Assembly (NCBI GenBank): GCA_958296175.1
Contig: OY282448.1
Location: 2,938,744 to 3,002,743 of the forward strand
Length of the DNA stretch: 64,000 nucleotides
Origin: an uncultured Chloroflexota bacterium
GTDB taxonomy: Bacteria > Chloroflexota > UBA11872
Direction: 5' to 3'
Numbering within the stretch: position 1 is the first letter of the stretch; every line of letters starts with the position of its first letter. The position numbers were made by a program, and so were the translations under genes. This document shows positions 8,218 through 16,080 of the stretch, piece by piece. The notes under the pieces are model-generated. The model had not been told where the DNA came from and did no database searches. It saw only the letters and a program-made list of their open reading frames with translations.

Positions 8218-9101
8218 CGCGTTTCGCCGCGCAGCGCGAGGCTGAACTGGATCACGACGACCCACCACAGCAGCGCGGCGAGCGTCAGGTGCAGCACGCG
8301 CAGTTCCGGGCGCAACCCCACGGCGATGGACGCGACGCCGACGCTGAATTGCGCGATGGTCACCAGGGCGGCGGCCAGGCTGAGGTGAAAGGCCGCGCCG
8401 CGCCCCTCGCGCCGCCATACCTGCCAGGCGGTGAACACGAACGCCAGCAGCAAGAGCGAGGCCGCGGCGCGGTGCAGGGTGTGCAGGCCAAAAGCTTCGG
8501 CGCCGACGTCGACCCCGCAGACCGGCAGCGTGGGGCAGCCGGCGCTGGCGTTGGTTCCCACGATGGAACCGCCGGCCAGCACCACGAACGCGGTGGCGGC
8601 CAGCATGGCGCGCGTGCGCCGCATGCCGGGAAGCGCAACGCCGGGAACGTTCAGCGCGCGCAGGGCGCCGCCGGTCAGCAGCGCCAGGGTCAGCAGGGAA
8701 AACGTCAGATGCGCCAGCCGCACCATGCCGTGCAGCTCGGTCAGCACGGTGACGCCGCCGAGCACGGCCTGGACGATGATGACTGCCAGCGCGGCGGCCA
8801 TCAGCCGGGCGGTCTGCGGGTCGGCGGCCCTCCCGCGCAGCGCGTACCACGCTGACGCCGCCACGGCCAGCATGGTGACGCCGGCGTAGAGGCGGTGGCC
8901 GAACTCGATGGCGGTTGCGCCTTCCAGCCGCGGAACCACCATGCCTTCGCAGAGCGGCCAGTCAGGGCAGCCGAGGCCCGCGCCGGTCACGCGCACCCAT
9001 GAGCCGTAGGCAATGAGGCCAACGGTCAGCACGGCCGCGGCCAGCGCCCATTGGCCGGCGCGGCGCACGCGGCCGGCCGCGGCGGGATTGGAGTCGGGCA
9101 A
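8214..9101 (-). CDS. ctaA: Heme A synthase (COX15/CtaA)
   Basis: About 295 residues with eight predicted membrane helices in two homologous halves. The heme-ligand histidines are in EFGHRLYAG, VRLAHLTFS, GLHTLHRAAA and RVLHLTLA. Cysteine pairs occur in both halves, CPDWPLC and CPTLPVC, so both extracellular loops carry the disulfide type known from Bacillus CtaA. It oxidises the methyl group of heme O to heme A. The start is uncertain: a TTG at 9101 is used here, while a CTG overlapping the previous stop and a GTG at 9068 are alternatives, and there is no clear ribosome site. Coupled to ctaB. Confidence 0.9.
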   Translation of the reverse strand: MPDSNPAAAGRVRRAGQWALAAAVLTVGLIAYGSWVRVTGAGLGCPDWPLCEGMVVPRLEGATAIEFGHRLYAGVTMLAVAASAWYALRGRAADPQTARLMAAALAVIIVQAVLGGVTVLTELHGMVRLAHLTFSLLTLALLTGGALRALNVPGVALPGMRRTRAMLAATAFVVLAGGSIVGTNASAGCPTLPVCGVDVGAEAFGLHTLHRAAASLLLLAFVFTAWQVWRREGRGAAFHLSLAAALVTIAQFSVGVASIAVGLRPELRVLHLTLAALLWWVVVIQFSLALRGETR

Positions 9102-9115
9102 CGGCGCAGTCCGCG

Positions 9116-9316
9116 TCAGCGCGCCGGCAGAGACATGACGATCAGCGCGGCCAGCAGCAGCGCCGGGAGCAGCGTCCACACGACTTCCGCCGGCCGCGCG
9201 CCGACCAGGCCGCGCGCCTCCGCAGGGCGCACGCGCATGCGCAGCGCGGTGACGATTACGGCGGCCTGCACGATGACCAGCACCGCGGCGGCGAGCCAGA
9301 AGCCGATGGAGGGCAT
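9116..9316 (-). CDS. Small membrane protein resembling the membrane hairpin of cytochrome c oxidase subunit II
   Basis: 66 residues with two hydrophobic helices (about 6-25 and 44-63). The second, reading RPAEVVWTLLPALLLAAL, matches the WTxxPAxxL pattern of helix 2 of CoxII, but the CuA domain that should follow is missing and the frame ends SLPAR. The ATG at 9316 is clear. The gene sits directly before ctaA with its stop overlapping the ctaA region, so it likely belongs to the heme A/oxidase assembly operon. It could be a CoxII-like assembly or scaffold peptide, or a genuine truncation. The similarity is by eye only. Confidence 0.6.
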   Translation of the reverse strand: MPSIGFWLAAAVLVIVQAAVIVTALRMRVRPAEARGLVGARPAEVVWTLLPALLLAALIVMSLPAR

Positions 9317-9744
9317 AGGGCAAGCGTAGCGCGCAGGGGGTGACGCCAGCGGTGCCCAGCCAGGCAGTCGACAGCCGCTTCTACCTGAAGGACGGCGGGG
9401 AACCCAGAGGCTCGCGGCCAGGGGGCCGAAGCCCGGGGGCGCTGGGCTGGAGCCCGGGGCCGTTGGGCTGGAGCCTGGGGGCGCTGTGCTGGACCGTCCC
9501 CATGCGATAGCGCGGCTTCGGGCGCAGCGGGCGGGCGGGCGCGGTCTGGACACTCGCGGCGGAGCGTTCGGGCAGCGTCCATCCACACCGGGGGCACTGG
9601 GACGAGGCAAGGGGCAAGGACGGCGTCCATCCACACCGGGGCACTTGAAGCTGGCGCGCTGGTTCTTCACACTGCGTGCCGCGAGCGTCCCGCGGCCGCG
9701 CCCCGCGCGCGGCCGCGCCGGACCCTGACCATGAGGAGTCCCGC
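9317..9744. other. 428-bp intergenic region with short tandem repeats
   Basis: No convincing gene is seen between the divergent CoxII-like and sugar isomerase genes. It holds a 21-bp tandem array (9426-9488) and two copies of GCGTCCATCCACACCGGGG(G)CACT (9575-9598 and 9623-9645) separated by a GGCAAGG-rich linker. Open frames through it on the minus strand are repeat-driven Pro/Arg-rich shadows. Both divergent promoters should be here, but none is clear. Confidence 0.6.
9426..9488. repeat. 21-bp minisatellite, three units
   Basis: Three 21-bp units of the form (c)cGgAGCCcgGGGgcGcTGgG stand head to tail at 9426-9446, 9447-9467 and 9468-9488, with a fourth partial unit after them. The period of 21 equals that of the array before the SLC13 transporter at the other end of the window, but the unit sequence differs. 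Confidence 0.75.
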
Positions 9745-10794
9745 ATGGCGTCGATGCAAGGCCCCGCCATCCTGCTGGCGCAGTTTCTGCGCGACGAACC
9801 GCCCTACGACAGCCTGGAAAACATCGGCGCCTGGGTCGCCGGTCTGGGCTACAAGGGCGTGCAAGTCCCCACTTGGGACCCGCGCGTCATCGACCTGGAC
9901 AAGGCCGCCGAGTCCAAGACCTATGCCGACGAATACCGCGGCGCGCTGGCCGAGCTGGGGCTGGACGTCACGGAGGTCGCGGCGCATCTGCAAGGCCAGG
10001 TGCTGGCCGTGCATCCCGCCTACGAGGATGGGTTCCAGGTCTTTCACCCGCCCGGGCTGCGCGGCCAGGAACGCACCGCCTGGGCCGCGGGTGAGCTGCT
10101 GAAGGCCGTCGAGGCGGCGGCCAATCTTGGAACGACGGCCGTGCCGGTGATGTCCGGCGGGTTCGCCTGGCACATGATCTATCCCTGGCCGCAGCGCCCG
10201 CCGGGCGTGATCGAGCTGGCCTTCCAGGAGCTGGCCCGCCGCTGGCGGCCGATCCTGGACGCGGCCAGCGACCACGGCGTCACGATCGCCTACGAGCTGC
10301 ACCCGGGTTCCGACCTCTACGACGGCGCCACCTTCGAGATGTTCCTGAACGCCGTCGACGACCACCCGGCGGCCTGCATCAATTACGACCCCAGCCACTT
10401 CGTCTTGCAGCAGCTCGACTATCTGGACTTCATCCGCCGCTACGCCGACCGCATCACGGCCTTTCACGTCAAGGACGCCGAGTTCAGGCCCGACGGCCGC
10501 GTGGGGATATACGGCGGCTACCAGCCGTGGGCCGGGCGCGCGGGCCGCTTCCGCTCGCTGGGCGACGGCCAGGTGGACTTCACGCGCGTCTTCACGCTGC
10601 TCACCGAAGCCGGCTACCGCGGCTGGGCCGTGCTGGAGTGGGAATGCTGCGTGAAAAGCCCCGAACAAGGCGCGGCCGAAGGCGCCCCCTTCATCGAACG
10701 TCATCTGATCGATGCGGCGGACGTGGCCTTCGACGACTTCGCCGGCGGAGAATCCGACCCCGCGGCCAACCGCAACCTGCTGGGACTCGACTGA
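9745..10794 (+). CDS. Sugar phosphate isomerase/epimerase (AP-endonuclease-2 TIM barrel)
   Basis: 349 residues. Metal-ligand acids and histidines of the xylose-isomerase-like TIM barrel family (PF01261) are visible: E in IAYELHPGSDL, INYDPSHF, HVKDAEFRPDGR and the last Glu in AVLEWEC. An AGGAG (9734-9738) precedes the ATG at 9745 at good distance. Members isomerise or epimerise ketoses or inosose derivatives. The Gfo/Idh/MocA gene 75 bp downstream is the classic partner (inositol-like or 3-keto-sugar catabolism), so both probably act on one oxidised polyol or sugar. Substrate unknown. Confidence 0.9.
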   Translation: MASMQGPAILLAQFLRDEPPYDSLENIGAWVAGLGYKGVQVPTWDPRVIDLDKAAESKTYADEYRGALAELGLDVTEVAAHLQGQVLAVHPAYEDGFQVFHPPGLRGQERTAWAAGELLKAVEAAANLGTTAVPVMSGGFAWHMIYPWPQRPPGVIELAFQELARRWRPILDAASDHGVTIAYELHPGSDLYDGATFEMFLNAVDDHPAACINYDPSHFVLQQLDYLDFIRRYADRITAFHVKDAEFRPDGRVGIYGGYQPWAGRAGRFRSLGDGQVDFTRVFTLLTEAGYRGWAVLEWECCVKSPEQGAAEGAPFIERHLIDAADVAFDDFAGGESDPAANRNLLGLD

Positions 10795-10869
10795 CGCGCG
10801 GCCCGCCGCCGCACGCAGGAACATATAAAAGGGCCTACCCAAGGACGCACGTAAGGAAAGGACACCGGC

Positions 10870-12030
10870 ATGGACACGTGGACGCGCAAGCTGCGCATGG
10901 GCATGGTGGGCGGCGGGCAGGGGTCGTTCATCGGCGGCGTGCACCGCATGGCGGCGGCGTTGGAACAGCAGACGGAGCTGGCGGCCGGCGTGTTTTCGCG
11001 CGACGCCGACAACAACCGCGCCACCGGCGCGCAGTTGTACCTCGACCCCGCGCGGGTCTACGACTCCTACACTGACATGGCCGCGTCCGAAGCCGCGCTG
11101 CCCGCTGACCAGCGCATCGACTTCGTCAGTATCGTCACGCCCAACGTCTCCCACTTCGACATTGCACGTACGTTCCTGCAAGCCGGCGTTCACGTCGTCT
11201 GCGACAAGCCCATGACCTATACGCTGGACGAGGCCGAGGAACTGGTGCGAATCGTCGAGGACGCGGGCCTCGTCTTTGCGTTGACGCACAATTACACCGG
11301 CCACCCAATGGTCAGGCAGGCCCGTGCGCTGTTCCGATCCGGCCAGATGGGGCCGGTCCGCAAGGTCATCGTGGAATACCTGCAAGACTTCCTGGCCACG
11401 CCGCACGAAAAGCTGGGGATGAAGCAGGCCGAATGGCGCACGGACCCTGAGCAGTCGGGCATTGGCGGCACCATCGGCGACGTGGGCACGCACGCCTTCA
11501 ACCTGCTGGAATACGTGACCGGCGATCCAGTGCGCGAGATGTGCGCGGACCTGAGCACCTTCCTGCCCGACCGCACGCTGGACGAAGACGTGAACGCGCT
11601 GCTGCGCCTGGAAGGCGGCGGCAAAGGTCTGCTAACCGCCAGCCAGATTGCCACCGGCGAGGAAAACGGCATTACGCTGCGCGTCTACGCCGAACACGGC
11701 GCCATCCGCTGGGCGCAGGAAAACCCGAACTACCTGGACTTTTGGCGCGTCGACGAGCCGCGCCAAACTCTCACCCGCGCGCAGGGATATCTGGACGCGC
11801 ACGCCGCCGAATCGGGCCGCATCCCTCCCGGCCATCCCGAAGGCTATCTGGAAGCCTTCGCCCAAATCTACGTGGGCGCAATCACCGCCATCCGCCGCCA
11901 CCTCGACGGCCGTCCACTGCCGATCGACGCCTACGATTTTCCCACCGTCCACGACGGACTGCGCGCCATGCAGTTCATCTACAAAGCCGTGGAATCGTCG
12001 CAGAAGGGCGCGGCGTGGGTGGCGCTGTGA
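10870..12030 (+). CDS. Gfo/Idh/MocA family NAD(P)-dependent oxidoreductase
   Basis: 386 residues. The N-terminal Rossmann motif reads GMVGGGQGSFIGGVHR, the EKP catalytic motif is present as CDKPMTY, and GGTIGDVGTHAFNLLEY is the substrate-binding histidine segment. Such enzymes oxidise or reduce a sugar hydroxyl with a nicotinamide. AGGAAAGGA (10854-10862) lies before the ATG. It forms an operon with the isomerase upstream, and a terminator follows at 12073-12104. Its last 115 bp are duplicated, in decayed form, at 13141-13255. Confidence 0.92.
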   Translation: MDTWTRKLRMGMVGGGQGSFIGGVHRMAAALEQQTELAAGVFSRDADNNRATGAQLYLDPARVYDSYTDMAASEAALPADQRIDFVSIVTPNVSHFDIARTFLQAGVHVVCDKPMTYTLDEAEELVRIVEDAGLVFALTHNYTGHPMVRQARALFRSGQMGPVRKVIVEYLQDFLATPHEKLGMKQAEWRTDPEQSGIGGTIGDVGTHAFNLLEYVTGDPVREMCADLSTFLPDRTLDEDVNALLRLEGGGKGLLTASQIATGEENGITLRVYAEHGAIRWAQENPNYLDFWRVDEPRQTLTRAQGYLDAHAAESGRIPPGHPEGYLEAFAQIYVGAITAIRRHLDGRPLPIDAYDFPTVHDGLRAMQFIYKAVESSQKGAAWVAL

Positions 12031-12072
12031 GCAGGATTCAGACGCAGTGTCGTTCCGGAGCAGGACGGAAGG

Positions 12073-12104
12073 GGACTCGCTGCTACTCCGGACCGAGTCC
12101 TTTT
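12073..12104 (+). terminator. Rho-independent terminator after the Gfo/Idh gene
   Basis: GGACTCG (12073-12079) pairs with CGAGTCC (12094-12100) across a 14-nt loop and is followed at once by TTTT (12101-12104). It lies 43 bp after the stop and 20 bp before the next start codon. Confidence 0.65.
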
Positions 12105-12123
12105 ACCATCAGGAGCTGCATGC

Positions 12124-13128
12124 ATGAACGTGAGTGAGCTTGGGCGGCTCGAACCAGTCGACTTGCGGGAAGCGTGGCAGCGTGAGGACGGCGACTTCAC
12201 ACCTTGGCTGGCCGAGCCGGACAACATCAAATTGTTGGGAGACACGCTTGGCCTCGATCTCGATGTCGAAACGACCGAGGCCGGCGTCGGCTCCCTCCGC
12301 GCCGACATCGTCTGCCGCGACGCCAGCGACGCCAGCGACGAATCCCTGGTTCTCATCGAAAACCAGTTGGAGCGGACGAATCACGTTCACCTGGGCCAGT
12401 TACTGACCTACGCGGCCGGGCTGGACGCAGTGACCGTCGTCTGGATTGCCGCGTCCTTCACGGACGACCACCGCGCGGCGCTCGATTGGCTCAATCAGAA
12501 AACCGAGCAAGGCGTAAACTTCTTCGGGCTGGAGATCGAACTCTGGAAGATCGGTGAATCGGCAACCGCGCCAAAATTCAACGTGGTTGCCAAGCCGAAC
12601 GACTGGAATGCATCCATCCGCGGCGTGACGGCTCAAGGCCGCGATCTATCTGAAACAAAGCGCCAACAGCTTGAGTTCTGGACGAAGTTCAAAGAGTGTT
12701 TGGAATCGCGCGATGATCGCATCCGATTCCAAACACCAAAGCCGCAGCATTGGATGAACTATTCCCTTGGTAGATCAGGGATGGTTTTTTCATCTGTGAT
12801 CTCAACACTCACTCCTCCGAGCGTGAGAGTGCAATTGAATCTTGGGGGAGATAATGCAAAAGATTGGTTTTCATCGCTCGAGGCCGAGAAGGATTCTATC
12901 GAAGCAGAGATCAATGAAGAATTGATCTGGCACAATCCTCAAAATAAAAAGGGGGCCAGCATTCGGGTCGAGAAAGAGCTTGACTTTCGCAGTCCATCTC
13001 AGCGTCAGGAAGCCATTGAGTGGCTCTACGAGCAGCTGAAGAAGTTCCACGAGGTTTTGAAGCCGCGCGCGCTGGAGCTGACTTCTCTGGAGCCTCCGGA
13101 GCCGTCAGAAGAAGAAGTGGAGTCCTGA
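12124..13128 (+). CDS. DUF4268 protein with nuclease-like N-terminal domain (copy A)
   Basis: 334 residues. The N-terminal half looks like a PD-(D/E)xK-type fold: D61 (SLRADIVC), then E79-N-Q81 in VLIENQLERT, with Gln where Lys is usual, then HLGQLLTYAAG. The C-terminal half (about 190-310) has the features of DUF4268, often attached to nuclease-like proteins of unknown role. AGGAG (12111-12115) lies 8 bp before the ATG. Bases 12680-12960 are clearly richer in A and T than the surroundings, which suggests acquisition. A diverged tandem copy follows at 13386. A defence or DNA-metabolism role is plausible but unproven. Confidence 0.75.
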   Translation: MNVSELGRLEPVDLREAWQREDGDFTPWLAEPDNIKLLGDTLGLDLDVETTEAGVGSLRADIVCRDASDASDESLVLIENQLERTNHVHLGQLLTYAAGLDAVTVVWIAASFTDDHRAALDWLNQKTEQGVNFFGLEIELWKIGESATAPKFNVVAKPNDWNASIRGVTAQGRDLSETKRQQLEFWTKFKECLESRDDRIRFQTPKPQHWMNYSLGRSGMVFSSVISTLTPPSVRVQLNLGGDNAKDWFSSLEAEKDSIEAEINEELIWHNPQNKKGASIRVEKELDFRSPSQRQEAIEWLYEQLKKFHEVLKPRALELTSLEPPEPSEEEVES

Positions 13129-13140
13129 CAAGTAGGCCAC

Positions 13141-13255
13141 ATGCCAATCGATGTCTACGATTTTTTCCACCAGCCACGACGGCCTGCGCGCCATGCGGTT
13201 CGTCTACAAGGCCGTGGAATCGTCGCAGAAGGGCGTGGCGTGGGTGACGCCGTGA
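13141..13255 (+). pseudogene. Decayed duplicate of the 3' end of the Gfo/Idh gene
   Basis: This stretch aligns base by base with the end of the oxidoreductase gene (about 11916-12030), from CCGATCGACGCCTACGATTT to the stop, including TGGAATCGTCGCAGAAGGGC, unchanged. An extra base in the T run after GATTTT breaks the frame. It shows that the segment 'Gfo/Idh 3' end plus DUF4268 gene' was duplicated in tandem and then diverged. Confidence 0.85.
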
Positions 13256-13278
13256 AGCAGTATTCAGGCGCCGTGTCG

Positions 13279-13296
13279 TTCCGGCGTGGGCCGGAA
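13279..13296. repeat. Palindromic hairpin in the gap between the DUF4268 copies
   Basis: TTCCGGC (13279-13285) and GCCGGAA (13290-13296) form a perfect 7-bp stem with a GTGG loop, followed by TCCGGGAGA. Related palindromes built on ATTCCGG...CCGGAAT recur at 14425-14445 and, imperfectly, near 18335, so this is probably an interspersed palindromic element and not a gene-specific terminator. Confidence 0.5.
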
Positions 13297-13385
13297 TCCG
13301 GGAGAGCGTGCGCCGCCGTGAATCACAACCTGCGACACCTGGGAGAACGCGCACACCGCCGCAGACGACTGCATGGAGACGATGC

Positions 13386-14399
13386 ATGAGCACACATCGG
13401 CTTGGAAGTTTGACTCCGATCAGCGTTCGGCGCATGTGGCCGAACGAAGGACACGATTTCACGCCCTGGCTCGCCGCGCCGGTCAACCTCCAGTTGCTTG
13501 GCCATGCGTTGGGCCTCGACCTCGCCGACGCAAAGAGGGAAGTGAGCGTCGATCAGTTGAGCGCGGATATCCTCTGCCGCAATCGAGACGACGGCGCACG
13601 CGTCCTGATCGAGAACCAATTCGGATGGGCAGACGCCGACCATCTTGGCCGGCTGTTGATGTACGCGGCCGGTCTCGACGCAACCACCATCGTCTGGGTT
13701 GCCGAGCAGTTCTCTCGCACGCACCGCGAGGCGCTCAACTGGCTCAACCAGACAAGCGCCGACGGAATCCGCTTCTTCGGTGTCACAATCGAATGCTGGC
13801 AGATTGGTCAGTCCGACGTAGCGCCGCAGTTCACCGTGGTCGCCTATCCCAAAGACTGGCGGCCGATGGCGCGTAACGATCAGCAGCGTGAAACGAGCCG
13901 GCAATACTTGGAGTTCTGGACTGCCTTTCATGCGTACATGCAGTCCAACAGCCGCGTGAACTGTTCTGAACCAAAGCAGCATTGGATGATTCATGAGTTC
14001 GGAGGATCTGCAACTGTATTTGCATCCAACTTGGCTCATCCGTTAAGCCGGTACAACGACGACGAAGCGTTCCGCGGCGGTCCGAAGGTGTTCGTCGCCC
14101 TGAACCTTTACGATCTTCACGGAAATACGGCGAATCAGCGCCGCTCGAAGCTCGCAGCAGACAAAGACGACATTCACCAGGAGTTGGGTGCAGAGTTGAT
14201 CTGGACGAATGTCGCCTGGAAAGGGCTGAGCCGCGTCTACACGGAAAAGTTCATTGACTGGCGCGACCCGTCGCAACGCGAGACGGCGATGGCTTGGATG
14301 CGCGAGCAGTTGGAGAAGTTCACCGAAGTCTTGAAGCCGCGGGTGCTGGCGCTGACCTCTCAGGAAGCTCAGGAGTTGCCGGAAGAGCTGGACTCCTGA
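13386..14399 (+). CDS. DUF4268 protein with nuclease-like N-terminal domain (copy B)
   Basis: 337 residues, a diverged paralogue of the protein encoded at 12124. It shares GHDFTPWLAAP near the N-terminus, D61 (LSADILC), E76-N-Q78 (VLIENQFGW), LMYAAGLDATTIVWVA, and the C-terminal ELIWTN...FIDWRDPSQRE pattern of DUF4268. Identity is roughly half by eye, so the duplication is old. GGAGAC (13375-13380) precedes the ATG at 13386. Both copies keep every motif noted, so both may be functional. No partner gene such as a methyltransferase or helicase is next to them. Function unknown. Confidence 0.75.
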   Translation: MSTHRLGSLTPISVRRMWPNEGHDFTPWLAAPVNLQLLGHALGLDLADAKREVSVDQLSADILCRNRDDGARVLIENQFGWADADHLGRLLMYAAGLDATTIVWVAEQFSRTHREALNWLNQTSADGIRFFGVTIECWQIGQSDVAPQFTVVAYPKDWRPMARNDQQRETSRQYLEFWTAFHAYMQSNSRVNCSEPKQHWMIHEFGGSATVFASNLAHPLSRYNDDEAFRGGPKVFVALNLYDLHGNTANQRRSKLAADKDDIHQELGAELIWTNVAWKGLSRVYTEKFIDWRDPSQRETAMAWMREQLEKFTEVLKPRVLALTSQEAQELPEELDS

Positions 14400-14550
14400 C
14401 GGGTAGGCCGCAGGCCGATCCTGGATTCCGATCTTTCGCCGGAATGACAGAGGGGCGTGGGGAATGACGGTGGGGTGGGGTTTGACTTTGGCTTTGTAAC
14501 CCGGGCTGTGCACGGCCTGAGGCGACAGGCTTTGCAGCATCTGGCGGAAG

Positions 14551-14589
14551 CCCTCACCCTACCCTCTCCCTCAGGGAGAGGGGAAGAGG
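14551..14589 (-). repeat. REP-like palindromic element, copy A
   Basis: A 39-bp element with a 9-bp stem CCCTCTCCC/GGGAGAGGG (14562-14582) and a TCA loop, flanked by CCCTCACCCTA. Its reverse complement is nearly identical to elements in the spacers after GT-C copies 1, 2 and 5. It is therefore an interspersed family in this genome. Confidence 0.8.
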
Positions 14590-14645
14590 CTCGATTCGTG
14601 GGCGACCTAGAGGGGAGAGGCGACAAATTATCTACGTCGGCCGCG

Positions 14646-14805
14646 ATCGATGACAACTCCAATAGTCACCAATCCTCGCCAGCGCTTCCCACGGTCGCAC
14701 GAAGCCGTGATCGATGACGACTCCGATTGTCACCAATCCGGCCGTGGTCGGTGAGCGCCACCGCGTTCAGTCGCTATCGATGACGATTCCGCTTGTCACC
14801 TATCC
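14646..14805 (+). repeat. Three degenerate 30-bp direct repeats with 34-36 bp gaps
   Basis: Units at 14646-14675, 14710-14739 and 14776-14805 share ATCGATGACxAxTCC and GTCACC(A/T)ATCC but differ at several positions. The gaps of 34 and 36 bp are unrelated to each other. The spacing imitates CRISPR, but the repeats are too divergent and no cas gene is present. Confidence 0.7.
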
Positions 14806-14838
14806 ACAATCCACCTATCCACAATCCACAATCCACAA

Positions 14839-16062
14839 TCACAGATTCTTCAGGATGTCTCCCTCGATGCGTTGGAACTTGCCGGCGACCGCTGCGTCGT
14901 CTAGTTCGATGCCCAGGCCGGGGCGTTCGGGGAGGGTGAGATAGCCGTTGGCGGGCAGCAGCGGGTCGGTTACCAGGTCGTCCATCAGGCGGTTCTGGAT
15001 GGTTTGGTATTCCAGCGTGTAGCGGTTGGGGGTGGCGGCCACGAAGTGGGCGGTGGCGGCGAATCCGATGGCGGTGGTCCAGCTGTGCGGGATGCAGCGG
15101 CGGCCGCGGGCGCGCAGCCAGCGGGCCATGCGGCGCGCCTGATGCAGTCCCACCCAGGTCACGTCCAGGTTCACGATGTCCAGCGCGTCGGCGTCGACCA
15201 GGCGCCGCACTACGCGCGGGTCGAAGGTGGTTTCGCCGCCGGAGATGGCCATGCCCGACTCCTCACGCAGCCGCCGATACACCGCAGCGCTGTCGGCCTG
15301 CGTGGCCTCGGCGGTGATGCCGCGGTACGCGTCGTCGTCTTCGGCGCGCATGATCGGGTCTTCGAACCAGCGGAAGTCCAGCTCGCGCAGCCCGACGGCG
15401 AGCTGGGTCACATCGCCGGCTTCGTCGGGGCTGAAGCGCATGTTGGCATCCAGCATCAGCTCGAATTCGGGCCCGACCGCGGCGCGCAGGCGTGTCAGCA
15501 GGTCGAGAAAGCGCGGAACCGTGACGCCGGCGCGTTCCCACGAGGTGCCGACGCGCAGCTTCATGGCGGTGAAGCCGTTGGCCTGGTGCTGGAGCGCCTC
15601 GTCGATGAGCTGTTCGGGACGGTCGAACCAGGCCCAGCGCACGCCGCCGCTGGCGTAACAGCGCAGGCGCGGCTCGGCCAGGCCCTCGGTGTCCAGCAGC
15701 CGGTAGAGCGGCGTGTCCGCCGCTTTGCCCACGATGTCCCAGCAGGCCACGTTGGCGGCGGCCAGCGCCAGGTTGACGTGCAGGTCGGTTCCGAACACGG
15801 TCAGCAAGTCGGCGTCGAACGGGCTGCGGCCCCGCAGGCGCGGCGCAACGACCTCGCGCACGGCGCGCACGCGCGCGTCGATATCCGACCAGGGCATAAC
15901 CTCGCCGAGGCCCGTAAGCCCCTCGTCGGTGAGCACGCGGATGACGATGGCGTTGAAATGCGTGGCCAGGGGCTCGCGCTGGCCGCGGCCGCCGGCATAC
16001 CAGCGGTCGGCCTCAGGAAACGCATAGCTGCACACGAAGGTTTGCACGTCGGTTATGCGCAT
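14839..16062 (-). CDS. Enolase-superfamily sugar-acid dehydratase (mandelate racemase/muconate lactonizing type)
   Basis: 407 residues with a complete active site: K168-L-R170 (FTAMKLRVG), metal ligands D205 (LMLDANM), E234 (RWFEDPI) and E277 (ISGGE), and the general base H326 (CIPHSW). The KxR/His arrangement is that of the mannonate or galactarate dehydratase side of the MR group, enzymes that abstract the proton next to a carboxylate and lose water. The RraA-like gene lies 18 bp upstream on the same strand. Together they suggest dehydration of a sugar acid followed by retro-aldol cleavage. Substrate unknown. Confidence 0.9.
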   Translation of the reverse strand: MRITDVQTFVCSYAFPEADRWYAGGRGQREPLATHFNAIVIRVLTDEGLTGLGEVMPWSDIDARVRAVREVVAPRLRGRSPFDADLLTVFGTDLHVNLALAAANVACWDIVGKAADTPLYRLLDTEGLAEPRLRCYASGGVRWAWFDRPEQLIDEALQHQANGFTAMKLRVGTSWERAGVTVPRFLDLLTRLRAAVGPEFELMLDANMRFSPDEAGDVTQLAVGLRELDFRWFEDPIMRAEDDDAYRGITAEATQADSAAVYRRLREESGMAISGGETTFDPRVVRRLVDADALDIVNLDVTWVGLHQARRMARWLRARGRRCIPHSWTTAIGFAATAHFVAATPNRYTLEYQTIQNRLMDDLVTDPLLPANGYLTLPERPGLGIELDDAAVAGKFQRIEGDILKNL

Positions 16063-16080
16063 GAGCGTCAGGCTCCTTGG

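Larger units (their letters stand above)
14400..14838. other. 439-bp intergenic region rich in small repeats
   Basis: No gene is seen between the convergent DUF4268 copy B and the enolase-superfamily gene. The region contains a palindrome at 14425-14445, a REP-like element at 14551-14589, three 30-bp degenerate direct repeats (14646-14805) and an AATCCAC-based heptamer run (14806-14842). Confidence 0.7.

Noticed and set aside
9667..11493. 608-codon open frame on the minus strand
   Set aside because: It is antisense to the isomerase and Gfo/Idh genes, with no recognisable protein motif. Long antisense frames are expected at this GC content.
13141..13389. 82-residue ORF starting MPIDVYDFFHQ
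   Set aside because: It is the frameshifted remnant of the duplicated oxidoreductase 3' end, not a gene.
14646..14805. CRISPR array
   Set aside because: Only three repeats, several mismatches between each pair, and no cas gene in the window.
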